The translations under genes were made by a program, and so were the position numbers. Of a stretch of DNA of 64,000 nt, positions 47,164 to 55,997 are shown one piece after another. Under the pieces are notes generated by a model. That model did not search any database, had not been told where the DNA came from, and worked only from the letters and a program-made list of their open reading frames with translations. The DNA lies in the NCBI RefSeq assembly GCF_947500985.1, contig NZ_CANMTX010000006.1, forward strand, positions 186,001 to 250,000. The letters run 5' to 3'. This stretch comes from an uncultured Maribacter sp. (GTDB taxonomy: Bacteria > Bacteroidota > Bacteroidia > Flavobacteriales > Flavobacteriaceae). Position 1 is the first letter of the stretch; each line of letters starts with the position of its first letter.

Positions 47164-47865
47164 ATGAGAATCGCACTTTTCGGATACGGAAAAATGGGTC
47201 AAATGATTGAGCAAATTGCATTAAATCGTGGTCATGAAATTGTAGCCAAAATTGATAATAATACGCAAGATATTGACTTCAACTCAATGGATGTTGCTAT
47301 TGATTTTAGTATGCCCGAAGCAGCTTTCGGGAATATAACAAAATGCTTAAGTAACAATATCCCTATTATATCTGGCACAACTGGTTGGTTAGATAAATAT
47401 GAAGATGCAACTACCTTATGCCAAGAAAAGAAAGGTGCATTTATTTACGCCTCTAATTTTAGTTTAGGAGTGAATATTTTTTTCGAGTTAAATAATTACT
47501 TGGCAAAAATGATGCAAAATCTTCCTGAGTATAGCGTTGAATTAGAAGAAATACATCACACTCAAAAACTAGACGCCCCCAGCGGAACAGCAATTACTTT
47601 AGCTGAAGGTGTTATCGCAAACTCTAATTACAAGCAATGGAAGTTAGACAGTGCATCTAAAGAAACTTTGAAAATCACATCTAAAAGAATAGGTTCGGTA
47701 CCCGGTACACATACCGTTGCCTACGATAGTATTGTTGACAGTATTGAGATTAAACATACTGCTCACAACAGAGAAGGTTTTGCCCTAGGTGCAGTAACCG
47801 CAGCAGAATGGATTATTGGTAAAACAGGTGTTTTCTCTATGCGAGATGTGTTAAACCTAGGTTAA
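47164..47865 (+). CDS. dapB: 4-hydroxy-tetrahydrodipicolinate reductase
   Basis: The 233-residue enzyme reduces hydroxytetrahydrodipicolinate with NAD(P)H in the lysine/diaminopimelate pathway. The Rossmann start ALFGYGKMGQ (3-12) is followed by the active-site region EEIHHTQKLDAPSGTAI with its catalytic His-His and Lys, then HTAHNREGFALGAV. It is slightly shorter than the E. coli enzyme (273). The gene is fourth in the parA run; a 94-bp gap with no clear terminator separates it from lepB. Confidence 0.95.
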   Translation: MRIALFGYGKMGQMIEQIALNRGHEIVAKIDNNTQDIDFNSMDVAIDFSMPEAAFGNITKCLSNNIPIISGTTGWLDKYEDATTLCQEKKGAFIYASNFSLGVNIFFELNNYLAKMMQNLPEYSVELEEIHHTQKLDAPSGTAITLAEGVIANSNYKQWKLDSASKETLKITSKRIGSVPGTHTVAYDSIVDSIEIKHTAHNREGFALGAVTAAEWIIGKTGVFSMRDVLNLG

Positions 47866-47959
47866 AAACGTAACAAAAAACAATCTCAAAGACTTATGAA
47901 TTATTGATGACATATTAGCATCAAAAGAATTCATCCTATTTCAATAAAAATTAAAGAAT

Positions 47960-49660
47960 ATGAACGGCACTCAATGGATTATTTTTATTCTCATTGTACA
48001 AGTAATACATTTTTTAGGTACTTGGAAACTTTACGTAAAAGCAGGAAGAAAAGCTTGGGAAGCAGCAATACCTGTTTACAACGCTATAGTTTTAATGCAA
48101 ATTATCAATAGACCAAAATGGTGGGTAATATTATTATTTATCCCTATAATCAATCTATTGATGTTCCCGGTTATATGGGTAGAAACCATAAGAAGCTTTG
48201 GCAGAAACAGTAAATTAGAAACATGGATCGTTGTATTAACACTTGGTCTGTACATTTACTACGTAAACTACACACTAGATGTTAAATACGTTGAAGACCG
48301 ATCTCTACACCCAACAACTGCGGCTGGAGAATGGGTAAGTTCCATTTTATTCGCAGTGGTAGCAGCAACATTAGTTCACACCTATTTTATTCAACCTTAT
48401 GTGATACCAACAGGATCATTAGAGCGTACATTAAGAGTAGGAGATTTTCTTTTCGTAAGTAAGTTTCACTATGGCGCCAGAACGCCGATGACAACCGTTG
48501 CAGCACCAATGGTGCATGATACGTTACCAGGCTTAGGAATTCCTTCTTATTTAAAGAAACCACAACTACCCTATTTTAGATTACCTGGTTTCTCAAAAGT
48601 AGAGCGAAATGACATTGTAGTATTTAGCTGGCCAGCAGATACCGTTCGTGTATTTTTCAAGAAAGAAAAAGGCGTTGACAAGCCCATAGATAAAAAATCA
48701 AATTATGTTAAGCGTTGTGTTGGTGTACCTGGCGATTCGTTAGAGGTCCGCGATGGTTATGTATTTATTAATGGAAAACAATTAGAATTACCAAAAAGCG
48801 CCAAACCACAATTCGATTACGACATCTATAGCTCTAAAGGCGTATCGTCTAGAACTCTTGATAATTTAGGTATTACAGATTTTACTAGAAAATACCAATC
48901 AAATCCGCTGAACCAAGATCAAGTAAATGGATTGAGGTCTTATATAATGGGCTTTAATCAAACCGAAAACGGACAACTAGAACTTTACACAAAGGCATCT
49001 GGTATTCCTGCGAATGTGATATCTAAATATAGATTAGCATTAAAAGAAGTTACCGATCGTAAACGTACAGTACCTTTAACTGCAGACATGGTAAGTTCGT
49101 TAAGAAATGACTCAAATATAGATTCTGTAGTTCAAAAAGTTACAGCAAAAGGAAGAAGAGGCATCAACTTATTTCCTCAAAGTCCTGATTATCCTTGGAA
49201 CTATAGTCAATTAGGACCTATTTACATTCCTCAAAAAGGGGCAACGGTAGAATTGAATTTAAAAGTACTTCCACTTTACAAAAAGATTATTAAGGAGTAC
49301 GAAAAGAATGAAATTTCTGTATCTGGAAATCAAATTAGCATTAATGGATCGCCAGCCACTACATATACTTTCAAACAAGATTATTTTTGGATGATGGGTG
49401 ACAACAGAGATCACTCTGAAGACAGTAGAGCTTGGGGTTATGTTCCAGATAATCATATTGTTGGAACACCAATTTTCATCTGGATGAGTTTTGATAATTT
49501 CACAGAAGGTATTAGCAACTGGAGACCAAGATGGGATCGTATATTCACTACAGTGAATGGGGATGGAGAACCACAATCTTATTTCAAATATTTCTTAATA
49601 TTACTAGTAGCTTATTTCGTTGGAAATTGGTTCTGGAAACGTAAAAAGGATAAAAAGTGA
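47960..49660 (+). CDS. lepB: Signal peptidase I, long Bacteroidota type
   Basis: The 566-residue protease cleaves signal peptides on the outer face of the inner membrane. Four hydrophobic helices fill about residues 1-145. The catalytic serine is S153 in IPTGSLERTLRVGDF and the lysine is K251 in YVKRCVGVPGDSLEV; box E is MMGDNRDHSEDSRAWGYVP (478-496). About 210 residues separate the lysine box from box E, more than in E. coli, and a final hydrophobic helix (about 543-558) is followed by a basic tail. The WbqC-like gene overlaps its end by 4 bp. Confidence 0.93.
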   Translation: MNGTQWIIFILIVQVIHFLGTWKLYVKAGRKAWEAAIPVYNAIVLMQIINRPKWWVILLFIPIINLLMFPVIWVETIRSFGRNSKLETWIVVLTLGLYIYYVNYTLDVKYVEDRSLHPTTAAGEWVSSILFAVVAATLVHTYFIQPYVIPTGSLERTLRVGDFLFVSKFHYGARTPMTTVAAPMVHDTLPGLGIPSYLKKPQLPYFRLPGFSKVERNDIVVFSWPADTVRVFFKKEKGVDKPIDKKSNYVKRCVGVPGDSLEVRDGYVFINGKQLELPKSAKPQFDYDIYSSKGVSSRTLDNLGITDFTRKYQSNPLNQDQVNGLRSYIMGFNQTENGQLELYTKASGIPANVISKYRLALKEVTDRKRTVPLTADMVSSLRNDSNIDSVVQKVTAKGRRGINLFPQSPDYPWNYSQLGPIYIPQKGATVELNLKVLPLYKKIIKEYEKNEISVSGNQISINGSPATTYTFKQDYFWMMGDNRDHSEDSRAWGYVPDNHIVGTPIFIWMSFDNFTEGISNWRPRWDRIFTTVNGDGEPQSYFKYFLILLVAYFVGNWFWKRKKDKK

Positions 49661-50286
49661 AATTAATTCATCCCTCTTATTTTCCGAATATAGTAACGTT
49701 CAGCTATATTATGCACCACCCAATTTGCTGGGAGGTAAATGATAATTACCAAAAACAGACGTTTAGAAATAGAACATATATTTCTAATGACCGAGGCAAG
49801 CATATATTGAGCATACCAATAATTCATGCTGGTAGAGCAAATGGCAGACAAAAATATAAGGATGTTTTAATAGACAATTCTTATCCGTGGCAACGGCAAC
49901 ATTGGCGCACCTTAGAAACAGCCTATAGAACATCTCCATTCTTTGAGTTTTACGAAGATGATATTAGACCACTTTACCATCAAACTTATGAAAGCCTTCT
50001 TGACTTTAATTTAAAGACTATAGAGACGATATTTGAATGTCTTCAACTAGAAATGCCTACAGAAAAAACTCTTGCATATGAGACCACCCCTGAAGGTAAA
50101 ATAGATCTGAGATTTTTAATAAGTGCTAAGTTTACCCCTCAATTGAATATAGAACCCTATACGCAAGTATTTGGTGATAGACATGGGTTTACTCCTAATT
50201 TAAGCATATTGGATCTCTTGTTCAACCTAGGTCCCAATAGTATACAGTATCTAAAACACGATTTCATAGCCACTAATAATGATTAG
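49657..50286 (+). CDS. WbqC-like family protein
   Basis: A 209-residue cytoplasmic-looking protein starting with GTG 49657, overlapping the lepB stop as GTGA. Features of the WbqC family are HPSYFPNIVTF at the start, QTFRNRTYI, LSIPI, and WQRQHWRTLETAYRTSPFF in the centre. WbqC proteins occur in glycan or polysaccharide loci, but their activity is not established. Next to lepB this is a common Flavobacteriia arrangement and does not prove a glycan role. It overlaps the next gene by 8 bp. Confidence 0.85.
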   Translation: MKLIHPSYFPNIVTFSYIMHHPICWEVNDNYQKQTFRNRTYISNDRGKHILSIPIIHAGRANGRQKYKDVLIDNSYPWQRQHWRTLETAYRTSPFFEFYEDDIRPLYHQTYESLLDFNLKTIETIFECLQLEMPTEKTLAYETTPEGKIDLRFLISAKFTPQLNIEPYTQVFGDRHGFTPNLSILDLLFNLGPNSIQYLKHDFIATNND

Positions 50287-50599
50287 ATTCATAGCACATT
50301 ATGGAATACATTTTATTGTACCCATTATAATTGCTATTTATTTCTATAAAGAAAACAAGCTCTGGTCTGCGGTTATATTATTATCTGCAATTGTAATTGA
50401 TGTTGATCACCTTTTGGCTACACCAATGTTTGATCCATATCGATGCAGTATAAACTTTCACCCTTTACATACCTATTGGGCAATCGGCGTATACACGCTG
50501 TTATTTGCATATAAGAAGACACGAATTATCGGCTTGGCTTTGCTTATACATATTTTAGCCGATACCGTAGACTGTTACTTTATTCGCCAGACAATTTAA
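50279..50599 (+). CDS. DUF6122 family small membrane protein
   Basis: The 106-residue protein has three to four hydrophobic segments. It carries conserved polar residues inside the membrane regions: HYGIHFIVP, VIDVDHLLATPMFDP and NFHPLHTYWAIG. The repeated His and Asp residues resemble metal-dependent membrane hydrolases, which is only a suggestion. It starts within the end of the WbqC-like gene, and its last 21 bp overlap the convergent endonuclease-like gene. Confidence 0.75.
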   Translation: MIRFIAHYGIHFIVPIIIAIYFYKENKLWSAVILLSAIVIDVDHLLATPMFDPYRCSINFHPLHTYWAIGVYTLLFAYKKTRIIGLALLIHILADTVDCYFIRQTI

Positions 50600-51611
50600 A
50601 AGTTGCCATTATAGGTTCATGATCAGAAATATCGATTTTGTAATTTTTATGAGATAAGAAAGTAAAACTTGGATCTCCCAAAATCATATCTATTCTAAAT
50701 GGGAATTTCCAAAACTTAATGGTTTTCCCATATCCGTGTCCCGATTCTAAGAAGCTATCCTTTAAATCTCCTTTAACATTAAAATACACTTTAGAAAATT
50801 GTGTATTATTAAAATCGCCTCCCACAATAACAGGATAGGCACTTGTTTTAATATGCTCTCTTACAATATCAGATTGTCTTTCTTGTTTATCAAAAGAATC
50901 TCTTAGCCTAACAAACAGTTTATCTGAACGTTCTCTTTTAAAGTAATTAGGTCTTATACTTAAAGATTCCAGGTGCAAATTATAAAAACGAATAGTATCC
51001 TTTTTAAATACAATATCAGCAAATACCCCACCATTAAAAGTATTAGGAAAATCTAATTCTCCATTATTAATAATCTGAAACTTTGAAAATATGGCTAGAT
51101 TTTTACTTGACTCCCCATCTTTTATCTGAAACTTATTCGCTTTAAATGGGTAGCTCTTGAGCATATCACCCTTTACATAATGAGGTTCAAACTCTTGAAA
51201 ATAAATAATATCAGGATTCTCACCTTCAACGAATTCTACGACTTCTGGACTAGTGATGTTTTCCCAATCCCCATGATACTTACTATGAAAACCCAATGCG
51301 TTATAAGTTAACAGAGAAATAGTATCAGAATCAGCAATAGTTTTTGACTTACCATTAAAAGCAATAAAAGAACCAAGTGTGAAGTATCCAAAAACTAAAA
51401 TGGAAAGAGATAGCATCATATAAATTTTCTTGCCAAATAACCAGTATAGAAAAAACAACATGTTTATTATAACCAATGCAGGCACCGTTAAACTAATAAA
51501 TGCCAAACTAGCTATAGATGTATACGGTACTATGCAAGCCAAAACCAAACAAATCGACGCAATCACATTTAAAAACAACATGAACTTTTTAAAGAAAGAC
51601 ATTCTTTTCAT
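50580..51611 (-). CDS. Endonuclease/exonuclease/phosphatase family membrane protein
   Basis: A 343-residue protein with an N-terminal membrane part of about three helices (10-85) and a C-terminal EEP catalytic domain. The active-site residues are visible: LLTYNALGF, the glutamate in IYFQEFEPH, LHLESLS, VGGDFNNTQFS, and the final ISDHEPIMATF. Members cleave phosphodiesters in DNA, RNA or lipids; the substrate is not deducible. It is the last gene of the minus-strand mutL operon, 2 bp after the second rhomboid gene. Confidence 0.88.
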   Translation of the reverse strand: MKRMSFFKKFMLFLNVIASICLVLACIVPYTSIASLAFISLTVPALVIINMLFFLYWLFGKKIYMMLSLSILVFGYFTLGSFIAFNGKSKTIADSDTISLLTYNALGFHSKYHGDWENITSPEVVEFVEGENPDIIYFQEFEPHYVKGDMLKSYPFKANKFQIKDGESSKNLAIFSKFQIINNGELDFPNTFNGGVFADIVFKKDTIRFYNLHLESLSIRPNYFKRERSDKLFVRLRDSFDKQERQSDIVREHIKTSAYPVIVGGDFNNTQFSKVYFNVKGDLKDSFLESGHGYGKTIKFWKFPFRIDMILGDPSFTFLSHKNYKIDISDHEPIMATFKLSGE

Positions 51612-51613
51612 GC

Positions 51614-52495
51614 TTAATTTTCTTTACCAGCTTTAAACAAAAAGTCTTTTTCTGCCTTTGAAAGGCTTTCATAACCAGACTTGCTTATTTTATCTAGAAT
51701 AGCATCAATCTTTTTTTGATGTGTTTTCTTATCGTAATCTACCGCAGAATTGCTGTTACTACGGGTTGCGCTTTTATTCTTATAAACTGTTTTCATTGGA
51801 GCCTTCTTCTCTGAACCTTTGAACAAATTGGCAATACTATCCATAAACCTAGAAAAGCCAGAACCAATATCATTGCCTTTCGTTAATTGACTAGCATATA
51901 AGTACCCTAAAAAGGCACCTCCTAAATGCGCTAAATGTCCGCCAGAGTTACTTATAGGTAGTTGAATTAAATCACTTAAAACCAGTACAGCACCAACCAT
52001 CCAAAGCTTTACGTTGAAAAATATGATTCTAACTTCTTGATTAGGCAGATAGGTGCAAATAAATATTAAAACGGCACTAGCACCCGCTGAGGCTCCTATT
52101 AAAGAAGCATTCGTGTCAAAAAATGCAGGAAAGATATTATATCCTAAAACAAAGAATAGTCCGCCTAAAATAACTCCGAGTAAATAAACATTTAAAAATC
52201 GTTTTGCATCAAAGAGATTTAAAAATATTCTACCCACAAAATAAATCATCAACATGTTCCAAAACAAGTGTCCAATACCACCATGAAAAAATGAATAGGT
52301 AACTATAGACCAAGGTTGAAAAGCGATATCGACAATATCATTTGGCAGCTCAAACCATTGAACAATGGTATCTTTTTGTAAACCAAGTAAGAATGGTATT
52401 AAAGCATTTACAATAAAAACCACTACATTGACTGCAATGAGCTTCTCTGCAATATTTAATCTACTAAATTGATATTTTAAATCTGGTTGAGCCAT
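51614..52495 (-). CDS. Rhomboid family intramembrane serine protease (second of a pair)
   Basis: The 293-residue protein has six hydrophobic helices. Rhomboid features are H76xxxN80 (HLFWN), the nucleophile S136 in LIGASAGAS, and the partner histidine H190 in HLAHLGGAFLG. A basic soluble C-terminal tail (about 205-293) ends in a helical segment. Rhomboids cut transmembrane substrates within the inner membrane. It lies 3 bp downstream of another rhomboid gene, and both follow mutL. The substrate is unknown. Confidence 0.92.
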   Translation of the reverse strand: MAQPDLKYQFSRLNIAEKLIAVNVVVFIVNALIPFLLGLQKDTIVQWFELPNDIVDIAFQPWSIVTYSFFHGGIGHLFWNMLMIYFVGRIFLNLFDAKRFLNVYLLGVILGGLFFVLGYNIFPAFFDTNASLIGASAGASAVLIFICTYLPNQEVRIIFFNVKLWMVGAVLVLSDLIQLPISNSGGHLAHLGGAFLGYLYASQLTKGNDIGSGFSRFMDSIANLFKGSEKKAPMKTVYKNKSATRSNSNSAVDYDKKTHQKKIDAILDKISKSGYESLSKAEKDFLFKAGKEN

Positions 52496-52498
52496 AGC

Positions 52499-53242
52499 TT
52501 AGTTCCACCTTTTATCATTAAACTGATTTTTTTTCCAATACCACATCATTAAGAAACCAAATAAAGCTCCACCAACGTGTGCAAAATGGGCAATACCTTG
52601 ACCAAACAAACTGTAACCCGTAACGCCAGAGAACAAATCCAAGCCAATTAAAACAGGAATAAAGAATTTTGCTTTTATAGGAACAGGTAGAAAAATAAGA
52701 AACAACTCGCTATTAGGATAAGACATTCCAAATGCTACCAAAATACCATAAATAGCCCCAGATGCACCAACTACTGGAGTATTAAAAGCACCTAAAAAGT
52801 TATCGATAGTTGCTTTCCCTGCAATGCTATACCACTCCGTATTATACTGCCCACTATTAATAATCTCTAGAATACTACTTTCAGAAATTCCTGAATCTAT
52901 CAGAGCACTCATGCCGGCATTATAGTAGTAATAGTTAACACCTATATGAATTAAAGCTGCACCTAAACCCGCTGAGATATAGAAAAACAAAAACTTATTT
53001 CTGCCCCACATACGCTCTAAAGGTGTACCGAAAGCCCATAATGCATACATATTAAAAAGTATATGCATAAAGCCACCATGCATGAACATATGTGTTATAA
53101 TCTGCCATAGTTCAAAGTGTTCATTCTTTGGGAAATATAACGAGAACCACTCGTACATTTGCTCGCCATACATTTGTGTAGCGATAAAAAACAGAACATT
53201 GATAATCAGTAAATGTTTTATAGTATCTGTAATTCTTCCCAT
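52499..53242 (-). CDS. Rhomboid family intramembrane serine protease (first of a pair)
   Basis: A 247-residue protein with six hydrophobic helices. H60xxxN64 (HILFN), the serine S161 in VVGASGAIYG, and H222 in HFAHVGGALFG make a complete rhomboid active site. Unlike its neighbour it lacks a long tail. An extra hydrophilic loop sits between helices (about 108-145). It starts directly after the mutL stop with no spacing, so translation is coupled to mutL. Confidence 0.92.
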   Translation of the reverse strand: MGRITDTIKHLLIINVLFFIATQMYGEQMYEWFSLYFPKNEHFELWQIITHMFMHGGFMHILFNMYALWAFGTPLERMWGRNKFLFFYISAGLGAALIHIGVNYYYYNAGMSALIDSGISESSILEIINSGQYNTEWYSIAGKATIDNFLGAFNTPVVGASGAIYGILVAFGMSYPNSELFLIFLPVPIKAKFFIPVLIGLDLFSGVTGYSLFGQGIAHFAHVGGALFGFLMMWYWKKNQFNDKRWN

Positions 53243-55093
53243 TTATATAAATTTTCGTTCAATATCATTCTCTGTAACTGTAATGTAAACTTTTTTGTTA
53301 AACGGACTCAAAGTGGTTTCCTTACAAGCGAATAGATCATTAACCAATTTCACTTGAGACAACTCGTCTAAAGTTTCCCCTGTTTTAACCGAGAGAGTTT
53401 TTGCTAATGTTTTCGCCAACATATCACTTTGAGAAAAACTATCGCCAGGTACTTCTTGTTGGAAATCTGAAATCAATTGCTCCATTATCATTTGCACTTC
53501 GCTTTCTACTACTAAAACAGGCACACCAGAAATCTCTACTCCATCTTCAGTTATTTCTCCGAATACAAAACCGACAGTACATAAATTCTCTTTTATCTCT
53601 TTTAAGATATTTATTTCACTAGTAGAAAAAGATAAAGTCAATGGAAAAAGCAATTGTTGACTTACAGCTTCTTTTATAGTAATGTTCTTTAAGAAATTCT
53701 CGTATAGCACGCGTTGGTGCGCCCTACTTTGATTAATTACTACCATACCAGATTTTATGGTCGTAATAATATACTTTTTACGCATTTGAAAAGTAGTGGT
53801 CGTATAATCAAGTACTTCTCTTTCATCATCAAAAATACTACTAATTACAACCTCTGACTCAAATTCTAAATGGCTTGCTCCATTATCAACTGTATTCTCT
53901 AAACCCACATATAAATTCTCCCAACCGTCAACTTTTGGTTTTGAATAGCTACCACCTCCAGAATTTCCTTTAGACGGTTGCACAGTTTCAAAAGGGTTAA
54001 AAGAAGAATCTACCACCACTTGAGGTATACCCACCTGTTTATTTTTATAGGAATACGGAGTATCTAAATTTTGATCTTGCTCAAAGTCTAGCGCAGGCAC
54101 AACATTAAATTGACCTAGACTATGCTTTACCGTAGATTTGAGCATTGCATACAATGTATGCTCGTCGTCAAACTTCACTTCCGTTTTCGTTGGGTGTATG
54201 TTTATATCAATAGTACCTGGATCAACCTCTAAATTCAAAAAATAACCCGGATGTGTACCCGGACGAATTAATCCTTCAAAAGCACCCAATATGGCATGAT
54301 GCAAATACGGACTCTTAATAAACCTATTATTGGCAAAGAAAAATTGCTCTCCCCTACTCTTTTTAGCGAACTCAGGTTTTTGAATATACCCTGAAATTTT
54401 TACTACATGAGTTTCCTCTTCAACGGGTACAAGCTTCTCATCGGTCTTTCTACCAAAAATATGTACAATACGTTTTCTAAAATCGGTATCTGGTAACTGA
54501 AATACATCGCTACCGTTATTATAAAAGTTAAATGCTACTTGCGGATGCGCTAATGAGATCCTATGAAACTCATCTGCTATATGTCGATATTCGACTTGAT
54601 CAGATTTTAAAAAATTACGTCTAGCAGGAATATTAAAAAACAGATTCTTTACTAACATTGAAGTTCCCTTGGGGGCAACAACAACTTCTTGGGTTACTAT
54701 TTTACTGCCTTCAATTTTAATTTTAGTACCAATCTCGTCATCTTCAGTTTTGGTAAGCATTTCTACATGTGCAATTGCAGCAATAGATGCTAGTGCCTCT
54801 CCCCTAAAACCTTTGGTATTTAAATTGAACAAATCTTCTGCCTTTTGAATTTTAGATGTGGCATGCCGCTCAAAGCTTAAACGAGCATCTGTACCGCTCA
54901 TGCCCTTACCGTTGTCAACTACTTGAATTAGTGTTTTACCACCATCTTTTATGATAAGTTGAATTTCGGTAGCACCCGCATCAATGGCATTCTCCATTAA
55001 TTCTTTTACCACAGAAGATGGGCGTTGCACCACTTCACCAGCAGCTATTTGGTTTGCTACATGGTCAGGTAATAATCTAATAATATCTGCCAT
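53243..55093 (-). CDS. mutL: DNA mismatch repair protein MutL
   Basis: The 616-residue protein has the GHKL ATPase motifs: ELMENAIDAGATEI, VDNGKGMSG, and TKGFRGEALASI. Residues about 1-330 form the ATPase and transducer, then a linker (330-420) and a C-terminal dimerisation domain. The usual endonuclease motif DQHAxxExxxxE is replaced by NQSRAHQRVLYE, and the C-terminal CPHGRP-type motif by SPFNKK, so nicking activity looks absent. It begins as TAATG with the small upstream gene. Confidence 0.95.
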   Translation of the reverse strand: MADIIRLLPDHVANQIAAGEVVQRPSSVVKELMENAIDAGATEIQLIIKDGGKTLIQVVDNGKGMSGTDARLSFERHATSKIQKAEDLFNLNTKGFRGEALASIAAIAHVEMLTKTEDDEIGTKIKIEGSKIVTQEVVVAPKGTSMLVKNLFFNIPARRNFLKSDQVEYRHIADEFHRISLAHPQVAFNFYNNGSDVFQLPDTDFRKRIVHIFGRKTDEKLVPVEEETHVVKISGYIQKPEFAKKSRGEQFFFANNRFIKSPYLHHAILGAFEGLIRPGTHPGYFLNLEVDPGTIDINIHPTKTEVKFDDEHTLYAMLKSTVKHSLGQFNVVPALDFEQDQNLDTPYSYKNKQVGIPQVVVDSSFNPFETVQPSKGNSGGGSYSKPKVDGWENLYVGLENTVDNGASHLEFESEVVISSIFDDEREVLDYTTTTFQMRKKYIITTIKSGMVVINQSRAHQRVLYENFLKNITIKEAVSQQLLFPLTLSFSTSEINILKEIKENLCTVGFVFGEITEDGVEISGVPVLVVESEVQMIMEQLISDFQQEVPGDSFSQSDMLAKTLAKTLSVKTGETLDELSQVKLVNDLFACKETTLSPFNKKVYITVTENDIERKFI

Positions 55094-55392
55094 TATGAAG
55101 TAAAGAAAATTGTGAGGTCAAAATCGATTATGTAAAGAAAAATAAGAAGCAATACCGCAATAATAATTACCATTCTAATTTTTAAATTGCGATCTCCTTG
55201 TCTTTTGGTATCTTCTATAGCACTATTAATCTTTCTTTTTAATCCTCGAGATGTATTTAACGTACTACGAAATTGGTCGAATTTAGGTTCCATTTTAAAC
55301 GGATTCCCTTTTCCTTTGCCATCATAATACCTAGGATTGTATTCAAATGACCTATTTTTTCGTAACCGCGTTATTTTGCTCAACATCCCCAT
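55093..55392 (-). CDS. Small single-pass membrane protein between ribH and mutL
   Basis: About 99 residues if started at ATG 55392; a longer in-frame start at 55455 exists but adds a segment unlike the basic head seen in relatives, and ATG 55386 is also possible. The N-terminal part is basic and hydrophilic (KITRLRKNRSFEYNPRYYDG), followed by a helix and one C-terminal transmembrane segment (about 75-92). Relatives beside ribH are sometimes labelled a riboflavin synthase beta subunit, which the sequence does not support. Function is unknown. Confidence 0.75.
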   Translation of the reverse strand: MGMLSKITRLRKNRSFEYNPRYYDGKGKGNPFKMEPKFDQFRSTLNTSRGLKRKINSAIEDTKRQGDRNLKIRMVIIIAVLLLIFLYIIDFDLTIFFTS

Positions 55393-55514
55393 AACCTCAA
55401 AGTTACTTAAAATAGAAAAATAGGGCATGTTACCAATGCCAAAATTTGTTAACATCTTACGATACTAACCTAATACACTAAACTTATAAGAAAATAGAGC
55501 TATAAAAAAGACTA

Positions 55515-55997
55515 CTAACTACCTAAAATTGCCATTTTAATAGCAGCAATAGCGGCTTCAGTACCTTTATTACCATGCTTACCACCACTGCGATCTATGG
55601 CTTGTTGCATGTTATTATCTGTAAGAACACAAAATATAACAGGCACATTTGTAGTGATATTCAAGTCTTTAATACCTTGAGCCGTAGCATCACAAACAAA
55701 ATCAAAATGTTTGGTCTCGCCTTGTATTACACTACCAATAGCAATTACGGCATCAACCTTATGGCTATTAATCATTTTTTTTGAACCAAAAGTAAGTTCA
55801 AAACTACCAGGAACGTTCCATCTTATAATATCAGATTCGTCCGCTCCACAATCAATTAATGCTTCAATTGCTCCTGAATACAAACCCTCTGTTATTTCTG
55901 AATTCCATTCAGAAACAACAATCCCAAACCGAAGTCCGTTCGCGTTTGGGATTGTTGCCTTATCGTAAATCGATAAATTTCTATTTACTGTAGCCAT
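55515..55997 (-). CDS. ribH: 6,7-dimethyl-8-ribityllumazine synthase
   Basis: The 160-residue enzyme condenses the ribityl-pyrimidine with dihydroxybutanone phosphate in riboflavin synthesis. Family motifs are VVSEWNSEIT near residue 28, WNVPGSFELTF (about 60-70), and GSVIQGETKHFDFV with the conserved histidine. The last part, SGGKHGNKGTEAA, is typical too. Its start overlaps the upstream TPR gene's stop by 1 bp. A 122-bp spacer lies before the next gene. Confidence 0.95.
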   Translation of the reverse strand: MATVNRNLSIYDKATIPNANGLRFGIVVSEWNSEITEGLYSGAIEALIDCGADESDIIRWNVPGSFELTFGSKKMINSHKVDAVIAIGSVIQGETKHFDFVCDATAQGIKDLNITTNVPVIFCVLTDNNMQQAIDRSGGKHGNKGTEAAIAAIKMAILGS

